A DNA stretch of 64,000 bases, from NCBI RefSeq assembly GCF_013416525.1, contig NZ_JACCEM010000009.1:62001-126000 (forward strand), written 5' to 3'. The position numbers were made by a program, and so were the translations under genes. Positions within the stretch are counted from its first letter, which is position 1. Each line of letters opens with the position of its first letter. Positions 55,253 through 64,000 of the stretch are shown here, in pieces. Source of the stretch: Parapusillimonas granuli. GTDB taxonomy: Bacteria > Pseudomonadota > Gammaproteobacteria > Burkholderiales > Burkholderiaceae_B. The notes beneath the pieces are model-generated. The model made no database searches and was not told the DNA's origin. It saw only the letters and a list, made by a program, of their open reading frames with translations.

Positions 55253-57170
55253 GGGCTTCCAGCTCTTCCTGCAGGCTCAGCCATTGCTCTTCCAGCTGAG
55301 CGTGGCGCTTGCTCAATTCGCCGTGCTCTTCCAGCGCCTTCAGCCTTTCCGCCCGGCGCTCTTCGGAATAGAGCCCGGGATCGGCGATCAGGGCGTCCAG
55401 CGCCGCCAGCCGCGCGCCTGTCTTTTCCATGTCGGCCTCGACGTTCTTCAGCCGCGTCTCCAGGGGCCTGCGCAGCGTCGACAGGCGCTGCCGCTGTTCC
55501 GCTTCCTGCCGCCGCTGGGCCTTGCGGTCGACGGCCGGGGCGTCGGCCGAGGCCAGCTGCTCCAGGCGGGCCTCGCTGCGCGCGTCGGCGTTTCTTGCGG
55601 CCAGCCAGTCCCGGTAGTCCTCCAGGTCGCCGTCGAATTCGGTCACCTTGCCGTCCGCGACGATCCAGAAGTCGTCCACGGTGGTGCGCAGCAGGTGGCG
55701 GTCGTGGGAGACGAGCAGCACGCTGCCGGCGAATTCCGCCAGCGCGGTGGCCAGCGCCTCGCGCGTGTCCACGTCCAGATGGTTGCTCGGCTCGTCCAGC
55801 AACAGGAGATTGGGCTTGCGCCACACGATCAACGACAGGGCCAGGCGCGCTTTTTCGCCGCCCGACATGGGCGCGATCTTGCTGTTCACGGTGTCGCCGC
55901 TGAAGCCGAAGCCGCCCAGGTAGTTGCGCAGTTCCTGCTCGCGGGTCTCGGGCGCCAGGCGGGCCAGGTGCTGCAGCGGGGTGGCGTCGGGGTCGAGCAT
56001 GTCCAGCTGGTGCTGGGCGAAATAGCCGATGACGAGGCCTTTGGAGGCGCGCCGCTCGCCGGCCAGCGCCGGCAATTCCTCGGCCAGCGTCTTGATGAGC
56101 GTGCTCTTGCCGGCGCCGTTGACGCCCAGCACGCCGATGCGGGCGCCGCCGCGCACCATCAGGCGCACATCGCGCAAGACGGTTTTCTCGCCGCCGCCGG
56201 GCAGGCGATAGCCGGTCGAGACCTCGTCGAGCACCAGCAGCGGATCCGGCATGCTGAGGGGTTCGGGCAGGCGGATGTCGATGCCGGCCTCGGCATGCAG
56301 GGGCGCCAGCGTTTCCATGCGCGCCAGCGCCTTGACGCGGCTTTGCGCCTGTTTCGCCTTGGTGGCCTTGGCCTTGAAGCGGTCGATGAAGCTTTGCAGC
56401 CGCGCGGCTTCGCGCGTCTGCCTGTCCCAGGCGATCCGGGACTGGCGCAGGCGCTCGGCGCGCTGACTCAGGAAGTCTTCGTAGCCGCCGCGGTAGCGGA
56501 CCAGCTTGGCCTGGTCGAAGTGCAGGATGACTTTCGCCACCGCGTCCAGGAACTCGGTGTCGTGCGAAATCAGCATGACGGTGCCCTGGTAGGCCGCCAG
56601 CCAGCGTTCCAGCCACAGCATGGCGTCCAGGTCCAGGTGGTTGGTGGGTTCGTCCAGCAGCAGCAGCTCGGAAGGCGCCATGAGCGCGCGCGCCAGGGCC
56701 AGCCGCATCTGCCAGCCGCCCGAAAAGCTGCGGACCGGATTCATCCACTCATCCGGCGCGAAGCCCAGGCCGGCAAGCAGCTGCTCGGCCCGCGAAGGCG
56801 CGCTCCAGGCGTCCGCCTCGACCAGAGCGGATTCCAGCTCGGCGATCCGGTGGCCGTTGCCGTCGGGCGTGACGGCCCGCTCGGCCTGCAGGGCGCGCAA
56901 ATGGGTGTCGCCGTCGATGACGAATTCGCGCGCCGGCATGTCGTTGTCGCTGATTTCCTGCTCCACGCTGGCAATGCGCCAGGAGGCCGGGATCAGCAGG
57001 CTGCCCGCGTCGGCGTCCAGCCGGCCTTGCAGCAGCGCGAACAGCGTCGACTTCCCGGCGCCGTTCTTGCCGACGATGCCCACGCGTTCGCCCGGATTCA
57101 CCACGAAATCCGTATCGTCCAGCAGCACCTTGGTGCCGCGGCGCAGAGTCAGACCGGTAGCGCGTATCAC
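55245..57170 (-). CDS. ABC-F family ATPase (YheS-like)
   Basis: 641 residues, matching the roughly 637 of E. coli YheS. Two ABC modules have Walker A GKNGAGKST and GVNGAGKSTL, signatures FSGGWQMRLALARAL and MSGGEKARLALSL, and Walker B LLLLDEPTNHLD and LLLLDEPSNHLD. There are no membrane helices; a coiled coil ends the protein. ABC-F proteins act on ribosomes or in antibiotic resistance. The GTG start at 57170 overlaps the prmB stop. A longer frame upstream is prmB sequence in another frame. Confidence 0.92.
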   Translation of the reverse strand: MIRATGLTLRRGTKVLLDDTDFVVNPGERVGIVGKNGAGKSTLFALLQGRLDADAGSLLIPASWRIASVEQEISDNDMPAREFVIDGDTHLRALQAERAVTPDGNGHRIAELESALVEADAWSAPSRAEQLLAGLGFAPDEWMNPVRSFSGGWQMRLALARALMAPSELLLLDEPTNHLDLDAMLWLERWLAAYQGTVMLISHDTEFLDAVAKVILHFDQAKLVRYRGGYEDFLSQRAERLRQSRIAWDRQTREAARLQSFIDRFKAKATKAKQAQSRVKALARMETLAPLHAEAGIDIRLPEPLSMPDPLLVLDEVSTGYRLPGGGEKTVLRDVRLMVRGGARIGVLGVNGAGKSTLIKTLAEELPALAGERRASKGLVIGYFAQHQLDMLDPDATPLQHLARLAPETREQELRNYLGGFGFSGDTVNSKIAPMSGGEKARLALSLIVWRKPNLLLLDEPSNHLDVDTREALATALAEFAGSVLLVSHDRHLLRTTVDDFWIVADGKVTEFDGDLEDYRDWLAARNADARSEARLEQLASADAPAVDRKAQRRQEAEQRQRLSTLRRPLETRLKNVEADMEKTGARLAALDALIADPGLYSEERRAERLKALEEHGELSKRHAQLEEQWLSLQEELEALT

Positions 57171-58063
57171 GAGGCCAACTGTTCCCTGGTCAACAACAGG
57201 ATCTGGTCTTCGGTGTTCTCGGTGCCCAGCCAGATGGGGTCGAGATCGGGGAAGGCCGCCATGAAATTCTGGTATTCGTTGCCGATTTCCAGGACGAGCA
57301 TGCCGTCCGGGGCGAGGTAGTCCGGCGCTTGCCGCAACAGGCGGCGCACCAGGTCCATGCCGTCTTCGCCGCCCGCGAGCGCAAGCCTGGGTTCGTGCAG
57401 GTATTCGGGCGGCAGGCTTTCCATGGACTGCCGGTTCACATAGGGCGGGTTGCACAGGATCAGCTGGTATTCGCACTGCGGCAGCTGATCCAGCAGGTCG
57501 CTGCAGTAAGTGGTGACGCGCCCGTCCAGCTTGTAGTCGTCGATGTTCCGGTTCGCGACTTCCAGCGCGTCGGGGGAGATGTCGACGGCATCGACCTGCG
57601 CGTTCGGAAAGGCCAGGGCGGCCAGTATCGCCAGGCAGCCCGAGCCGGTGCAGACGTCGAGCACGCAATCGATGTCGTCCGGATCGTTCACCCAGGGGGC
57701 GAGGCCGTTGGCCAGGAGCTCGGAAATGGGAGAGCGGGGGATGATCACGCGCTCGTCGACCGTGAAGCGATGGCCTTGCAGCCAGGCTTCCCCGGTCAGG
57801 TAGGCGGCGGGCTTGCGCTCGGTGATGCGGCGTTCGATGAGGTCGAGGAAGGCGGCGCGTTCCTCGGGAACCAAGCGCGCGTCCAGGAAGGGGTCGAGCT
57901 GGTCCAGCGGCAGGTCCAGGGTGTGCAGCAGCAGATAGGCCGCCTCGTCCCAGGCGTTGTCGCTGCCATGCCCGAAAAACACGCCCGAGGCGTTGAACCG
58001 GCTGACGGCATAGCGCAGCAGGTCTCGCAGGGTGAACAATTCATGGCGGGCGGATGCATGCAT
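57167..58063 (-). CDS. prmB: Ribosomal protein L3 glutamine methyltransferase
   Basis: 298 residues. The SAM-binding motif VLDVCTGSGCLAILAAL is at about residues 137-153, and the catalytic NPPYVN, which binds the target Gln, follows near residue 205. The N-terminal helical domain (LRDLLRYAVSRFNAS) matches PrmB rather than PrmC. It methylates Gln in ribosomal protein L3. It is 9 bp downstream of dapE and overlaps the ABC-F gene by 4 bp. Confidence 0.94.
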   Translation of the reverse strand: MHASARHELFTLRDLLRYAVSRFNASGVFFGHGSDNAWDEAAYLLLHTLDLPLDQLDPFLDARLVPEERAAFLDLIERRITERKPAAYLTGEAWLQGHRFTVDERVIIPRSPISELLANGLAPWVNDPDDIDCVLDVCTGSGCLAILAALAFPNAQVDAVDISPDALEVANRNIDDYKLDGRVTTYCSDLLDQLPQCEYQLILCNPPYVNRQSMESLPPEYLHEPRLALAGGEDGMDLVRRLLRQAPDYLAPDGMLVLEIGNEYQNFMAAFPDLDPIWLGTENTEDQILLLTREQLAS

Positions 58064-58072
58064 GCGGTCTTC

Positions 58073-60054
<1,982 letters not shown>

Positions 60055-60147
60055 GAGGTGAGTCGGGACGGAAAAGAGTCTTCCGGCGCGGGCGGCGCGC
60101 CGCTTCGGGCCGCGGCCGCCGCCGGGCGCGGTGGTTCAGGCGCGCGG

Positions 60148-61350
60148 CTATTCCAGGGCGCGCTGCCGCACGAAGCCGGCGATGCGGCCGGCGGCCTCGA
60201 TGCAGTCTTCCAGCGGGGCGACCAGGGCGATGCGGACTCGGCGCGCGCCGGGATTGACGCCGTGCGCCTCGCGCGCCAGGTAGCTGCCGGGCAGGACGGT
60301 GACGCCGGTGGCGGCGTACAGATCGCGCGTGAACTCGGTGTCGTCGCAGGGCGTGGCGGCCCAGAGATAGAACGAGGCGTCGGGCCGGGCGACGCCCAGG
60401 ACGGGTTCCAGCATGGGCACCACCGCTTCGAACTTCCGGCGATAGAGCCGGCGGTTCTCGGCCACGTGGGCTTCGTCCTGCCAGGCGGCGACGCTGGCGG
60501 CGGATACGACGGGACTGATGGCGCTGCCGTGGTAGGTGCGGTACAGGAGGAAGGCGCGAACCAGCGCCGCATCGCCGGCGACGAAGCCGGAGCGCAGGCC
60601 CGGCACGTTGGAGCGCTTGGACAGGCTGGAAAAGCTGAGCAGCCGGCGGTAGTCATGGCGGCCAAGCAAGGCGGCGGCCTGCAGGCTGCCCAGCGGCTTG
60701 TCGGCCTCGTCGAAATAGATCTCGGAATAGCATTCGTCGGCGGCGATGGCGAAGCCGTGCCGGTCGGACAGCTCGAACAGGGTTTTCCAGTCTTGGAGCG
60801 TGAGCACGCTGCCGGAGGGGTTGGCCGGCGAGCAGATGAACAGCAGCTGGGTCTTTTCCCAGACGGCGGCGTCCACCGACCGCCAGTCGTAGCCGAAATT
60901 CAGTTCGGGTTGCGCGTTGATGAAATAAGGCCGCGCCCCGGCGAGCAGGGCCGCCCCTTCGTAGATTTGATAGAAGGGATTGGGACACACGACATACGCC
61001 CCGGCATCCGGATCGACGACCGTCTGGGCGAAGGCGAAGAGCGCCTCGCGCGAGCCCAGCGCCGGCAGCACCTGGGTTTCGGGGTCGGGCCGGGCGATGC
61101 CGTAGCGGCCGGCGATCCAGTCGGCGATGGCGCCGCGCAAGGCGGCGTCGCCCTTGGTGGGCGGGTAGACGGCAAGGCCACCCATGGCGTCCCGCATGGC
61201 TTGCGCGATGAAGCCGGGGGTGTCGTGCTTGGGCTCGCCTATGGAAAGGTTGATGGGCTTGAGCCCGGCTGCCGGGTTGCCGGCTTGCGCAAGCAGCTTC
61301 CTGAGCTTTTCGAAGGGGTAGGGGTGAAGCGCGCCAAGTCGAGGGTTCAT
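60148..61350 (-). CDS. dapC: N-succinyldiaminopimelate aminotransferase
   Basis: 400 residues, class I PLP enzyme. The PLP lysine is probably in SFSSLSKRSNVPGLRSGF. Other marks are NLSIGEPKHDTPGF near the start, CSPANPSGSVLTL and ADECYSEIYFDEADKPLGS. It makes N-succinyl-LL-diaminopimelate from the keto precursor, the step between dapD and dapE. All three dap genes thus lie together. Confidence 0.93.
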   Translation of the reverse strand: MNPRLGALHPYPFEKLRKLLAQAGNPAAGLKPINLSIGEPKHDTPGFIAQAMRDAMGGLAVYPPTKGDAALRGAIADWIAGRYGIARPDPETQVLPALGSREALFAFAQTVVDPDAGAYVVCPNPFYQIYEGAALLAGARPYFINAQPELNFGYDWRSVDAAVWEKTQLLFICSPANPSGSVLTLQDWKTLFELSDRHGFAIAADECYSEIYFDEADKPLGSLQAAALLGRHDYRRLLSFSSLSKRSNVPGLRSGFVAGDAALVRAFLLYRTYHGSAISPVVSAASVAAWQDEAHVAENRRLYRRKFEAVVPMLEPVLGVARPDASFYLWAATPCDDTEFTRDLYAATGVTVLPGSYLAREAHGVNPGARRVRIALVAPLEDCIEAAGRIAGFVRQRALE

Positions 61351-61409
61351 GTTGTCCGCGCAAGTTTCGCGTTTGCGAACGAAGGGTTGATTTTACAGTA
61401 AAACGCGGC

Positions 61410-61444
61410 GACGGCGCCACGGGGCGCAGCGCCATGGCGCCGTC
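61410..61444. terminator. Hairpin between gph and dapC, possible terminator
   Basis: Perfect 10-bp arms gacggcgcca (61410-61419) and tggcgccgtc (61435-61444) enclose 15 bp. On the minus strand gcgtttta follows, a short T-run. The gph stop codon lies at its edge. It may partly end gph transcription before dapC. Confidence 0.5.
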
Positions 61445-62126
61445 ACGCCAGCAATTCGGCCCAGTGCTGGAAGGCGAAATACTGCGGCGCGGCCTTGAGC
61501 CGATGGTCCCCGTAGCCCGATTTATGGAGCACGAAGCGAACGCCCGCCTGGCGCGCGCATTCCGCGTCGACCGAGGTGTCGCCGAAGTACAGGCACTGGT
61601 CGGGCCGCAGCCCCAGCATGCGTATGGTTTCGAGCAAGGGAACGGGCGAGGGCTTGGCGGCCGGCCAGGTGTCGGCGCCGCTGATGAAATCGAAGTGCGC
61701 GTCGATGCCCACTTTGCGGGCGGCGGTCAGGGCGCTGGCATGGAGCTTGTTGGTGCAGATCGCCATGGGCAGGGCGGCGTCGCGGCAGGCGTTCAGCACG
61801 TCCTGCGCGCCGGCGTACAGGCGGGTGTGGCGATGGCCCATGGCGGCGTAGTTTTCGACATACAGGGCGCGCAACGGCTTCAGGTCGGCGGGCATGGTCC
61901 AGCCCATGTCGGCGGCGATGGACCGCATGATGCCTTCTCCGGTTCCGTGCAGGTCGCCGGGGAAATAGTCGTCGGGCAGCAGCCCCAGGCCGGCCTGGTG
62001 GAAGGTCAGGCGCATGCCGTGCAGGATGTCGGCGGCGCTGTCGATGAGCGTGCCGTCCAGATCGAAGACCAGGCCTCGCAGGCCGGCTTCCGTCAGGATG
62101 GGATGCAGGTTGATCGTTTGTTCCAT
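61443..62126 (-). CDS. gph: Phosphoglycolate phosphatase (HAD family)
   Basis: 227 residues. HAD motif I is FDLDGTLIDSAAD (residues 21-33), motif II includes ICTNKLHA and the C-terminal motif is YFGDTSVDAECARQAG. A helical cap lies between. It dephosphorylates 2-phosphoglycolate, a by-product of oxidative DNA damage. In this genus type, gph-like HAD genes may also act on other small phosphates. It is 7 bp downstream of the HD-domain gene. Confidence 0.9.
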   Translation of the reverse strand: MEQTINLHPILTEAGLRGLVFDLDGTLIDSAADILHGMRLTFHQAGLGLLPDDYFPGDLHGTGEGIMRSIAADMGWTMPADLKPLRALYVENYAAMGHRHTRLYAGAQDVLNACRDAALPMAICTNKLHASALTAARKVGIDAHFDFISGADTWPAAKPSPVPLLETIRMLGLRPDQCLYFGDTSVDAECARQAGVRFVLHKSGYGDHRLKAAPQYFAFQHWAELLA

Positions 62127-62133
62127 GGTTCAG

Positions 62134-62814
62134 TCATGTAATGCCCAGGGACGCGCACAAGCGCAGCAGCTCGCCGTGGAACCTGCGCGCGGCGGTGTCG
62201 GCGTCCCATGGCGCCCAGGGCGTTTCGCCGTAGCGGCGCGCCAGCGGGTCTTCGTCCGTGATCGCCGCGTCTATGCCCAGGACGTCCGCCACTTCGCGGC
62301 GGCTCCATCCCACGCAATGCACCGCTTCGCTGGCGGCCGCCGTCCGGTCCGCCGCCTTGTGCAGGCGGTAATCCGCGGCGTCCCAATCCGGCAGGCGGTA
62401 GCGCCGCATGATGGCCGCCGTCAGCCGGCCGGCCACTTCCTGGAACGGCGCGCCCAGCGCGGCTTTCAAGGGCGAGATGCAGTCGAAGCCCAGAAAGCCT
62501 TCTTCGGCGTCGTGCAGCAGCTCGAGCAATTCGCCGGCGGCATCGAGGCGGCCCGGGCCGGCTTGGCGCCGCAGTTCCAGCACCAGCAGGGAATGCTGGG
62601 CGACCGACAAGGGCAGCGGCCAGCAGGATTCGCCGCCCCAGCGGTAAGTGCGCGACAAGCGTACGGAAAGATCCTGGTGGTCCCAGGCGCCGGGGTCGGG
62701 GTGGATGAGGTCCAGATGCCTGCCGGACGGCAGGCGCATCCAGGCGCGAAGCTTTGCGGACGCGGGAGTGTTTCCGGGCGGGCGCCCGGCGGCGTCGGAA
62801 GGGCTCGAGCTCAC
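62134..62814 (-). CDS. HD-domain phosphohydrolase (YfbR-like)
   Basis: 226 residues. The metal-binding set includes HSLLVLELRR and ELLHDAEEGFLGF, giving the H...HD pattern of the HD superfamily. The first 50 residues (RLPSGRHLDLIHPD) match short HD phosphohydrolases. The E. coli relative YfbR is a 5'-deoxynucleotidase, so a nucleotide substrate is likely. It is followed closely by gph and preceded by tRNA-Leu on the same strand. Confidence 0.83.
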   Translation of the reverse strand: MSSSPSDAAGRPPGNTPASAKLRAWMRLPSGRHLDLIHPDPGAWDHQDLSVRLSRTYRWGGESCWPLPLSVAQHSLLVLELRRQAGPGRLDAAGELLELLHDAEEGFLGFDCISPLKAALGAPFQEVAGRLTAAIMRRYRLPDWDAADYRLHKAADRTAAASEAVHCVGWSRREVADVLGIDAAITDEDPLARRYGETPWAPWDADTAARRFHGELLRLCASLGIT

Positions 62815-62901
62815 GGTTGCTGTTCCAGTCCTGCGGCTTCATGCCGCCCGCCGCGCCGCCGCAGGGCCGGCAGGCAAAAGGCGCGCCGATGAAAGCACGG
62901 G

Positions 62902-62986
62902 TGGTGCGAACGGAGAGACTCGAACTCTCACACCTCTCGGCGCCAGAACCTAAATCTGGTGCGTCTACCAATTCCGCCACGTTCGC
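62902..62986 (-). tRNA. tRNA-Leu (anticodon TAG)
   Basis: An 85-nt class II tRNA with encoded CCA. The acceptor arms are gcgaacg and cgttcgc, the anticodon loop ttTAGgt reads CTA, and a long variable arm (cgccgagaggtgt) is present. The T loop is ttcgagt. The HD-domain gene follows without a clear terminator, so readthrough is possible. Confidence 0.95.
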
Positions 62987-63001
62987 AAAGGGAAGCCAAC
63001 A

Positions 63002-63029
63002 ATTATAGCTTTTTTTCATGGGCGCGCAA
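63002..63029 (-). promoter_or_regulatory. Promoter of tRNA-Leu
   Basis: On the minus strand a perfect -10 TATAAT (63002-63007) and a -35-like TTGCGC (63024-63029) are 16 bp apart, placing the transcript start near 62995, a few bases before the mature tRNA. Confidence 0.75.
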
Positions 63030-63209
63030 TTCGCTTCGTCGGGCTACGATATGGCCGGATCACCCGCGGCCCTGGGGTGGGCGGGGCGCCGCCGGCCCGG
63101 CGGCGGGGCCGGCCCGCAACCGGCCTCGCGGCGATTTCGTCGATTTCCCGAGTTTCCGGTAAAATGCCCTGTTCATTTCTTCAATTACTCATTTACATAT
63201 AGGTCCCTA

Positions 63210-64000
63210 ATGCAGCCCGAGGTTGAAATTTTGTCTGGCCTGGAGCGCCGAGTTGATCTGGTCGTTTCGATTGCCGACGTAGAAAAGGAAGTCCAGGCGC
63301 AACTCAAGCGCGTCGCTCGTACTGCCAAGGTTCAGGGTTTCCGCCCCGGCAAGGCGCCGCTTTCGATCATCGAGCGCAGCCATGGGCCCGGCATCCGCTA
63401 CGACGTCATCAACAGCGAAGTCGGCCGCTCGCTCGACAAGGTCATAGGCGAGGCGAAGCTGCGGGTGGCGGGCACGCCCTCGCTCGAACCCAAGACCGAA
63501 GGCGTCGAAGAAGGCACCATGGCGTTCAGCGCCACCTTCGAAATCTATCCCGAGATCCAGCTCCCTGATTTGTCCACGCTGGAAGTCAAGCGCGCGAACG
63601 TGCAAGTGGGCGACGCCGAAGTGCAGCGCACCATCGACATCCTGCGCAAGCAGCGCGCGGTTTACGAGCCCCGTGAAGGCCGTGCGGCCCAGGACGACGA
63701 CCGTGTCACGCTGGATTTCGTCGGCACCATAGACGGCGTGGCCTTCGAAGGCGGCACGGCCGAGAAATTCCCCTTCGTGCTGGGCCAGGGCCGCATGCTG
63801 CCCGAATTCGAAACCGCCGTGCGTGGCATGAAGGCCGGCGAAACCAAGACCTTCCCCCTGCAATTCCCCGAGGAATACGGCAGCAAGGAAGTCGCCGGCA
63901 AGCTGGCTGAATTCAAGATCACCGTGACCGAAGTCGCCGAAGCCGTGCTGCCCGCGGTCGACGCCGAGTTCGCGAAGTCCCTGGGCCAGGCCGAAGGCGA
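63210..64000 (+). CDS. tig: Trigger factor, N-terminal part
   Basis: Partial; the gene runs off the right edge after about 263 codons. The ribosome-binding domain has GFRPGKAPLSIIE, the variant of the GFRxGKxP signature that docks on L23. The FKBP-like prolyl isomerase part begins near residue 160 (DDRVTLDFVGTIDG) and contains FPLQFPEEYGSKEVAGK. The chaperone binds nascent chains at the ribosome exit. ATG 63210 was chosen. Normally clpP and clpX follow tig, but they are outside this window. Confidence 0.96.
   Translation, partial: MQPEVEILSGLERRVDLVVSIADVEKEVQAQLKRVARTAKVQGFRPGKAPLSIIERSHGPGIRYDVINSEVGRSLDKVIGEAKLRVAGTPSLEPKTEGVEEGTMAFSATFEIYPEIQLPDLSTLEVKRANVQVGDAEVQRTIDILRKQRAVYEPREGRAAQDDDRVTLDFVGTIDGVAFEGGTAEKFPFVLGQGRMLPEFETAVRGMKAGETKTFPLQFPEEYGSKEVAGKLAEFKITVTEVAEAVLPAVDAEFAKSLGQAEG

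Overview
This 64 kb window comes from a high-GC betaproteobacterial chromosome, most likely family Alcaligenaceae (Bordetella/Achromobacter type). This rests on the two Bug-family solute-binding proteins, the protein sequences of the housekeeping genes, the strong GC bias that keeps long antisense frames open, and gene orders such as csp-clpS-clpA-pqiABC and exbB-exbD-lpxK-Trm112-kdsB-adk. No tool was run, so genus and species are inferred. There is no prophage, transposase, CRISPR array or rRNA operon.

Layout. 1-4.3 kb: start of a cation P-type ATPase, an AllA-like protein, a YihY/BrkB membrane protein, and a cell-wall pair (L,D-transpeptidase plus MepK-like endopeptidase). 4.3-15.8 kb: an accessory catabolic island of two convergent operons, each with a LysR regulator at its outer edge and each holding a Bug protein, a CaiB/BaiF CoA-transferase and a C-C lyase (citrate-synthase-like on the left, CitE-like on the right). 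The left half adds a 2-hydroxyacid dehydrogenase and an RraA-type aldolase; the right half adds an amidohydrolase and a carboxymuconolactone-decarboxylase-like protein. 15.8-20.5 kb: an unusually AT-rich gap, a PhnD-PAS-PAS-GGDEF diguanylate cyclase and a chemoreceptor. 20.5-21.4 kb: a small unknown gene preceded by a promoter-structured RNA-terminator unit, then tRNA-Ala(CGC). 21.5-25.4 kb: argG, argF, a DUF3579 gene and rpsT. 25.4-31.7 kb: a leftward envelope block (exbB, exbD, lpxK, Trm112-like, kdsB, adk, an SDR gene, murJ). 31.7-32.2 kb: a long intergenic region with DnaA-box-like sites and an IHF consensus match. 32.2-43.1 kb: xseA, sodB, pcaF, DUF192, csp, clpS, clpA, pqiABC. 43.2-49.2 kb: leftward ribF-ileS-lspA-coaBC-dut. 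49.2-55.3 kb: purN, an RsmB-like methyltransferase, a desaturase, a UvrD-type helicase and a small CxxC protein. 55.2-63 kb: leftward tRNA-Leu(TAG), an HD-domain gene, gph, dapC, dapD, dapE, prmB and an ABC-F ATPase. The window ends inside tig.

Most of the window is core metabolism. The parts worth a second look are the catabolic island, its AT-rich right border, the candidate structured RNA at 20.9-21.1 kb and the DnaA/IHF-like locus upstream of xseA. I did not find a clearly new defence or mobile system.
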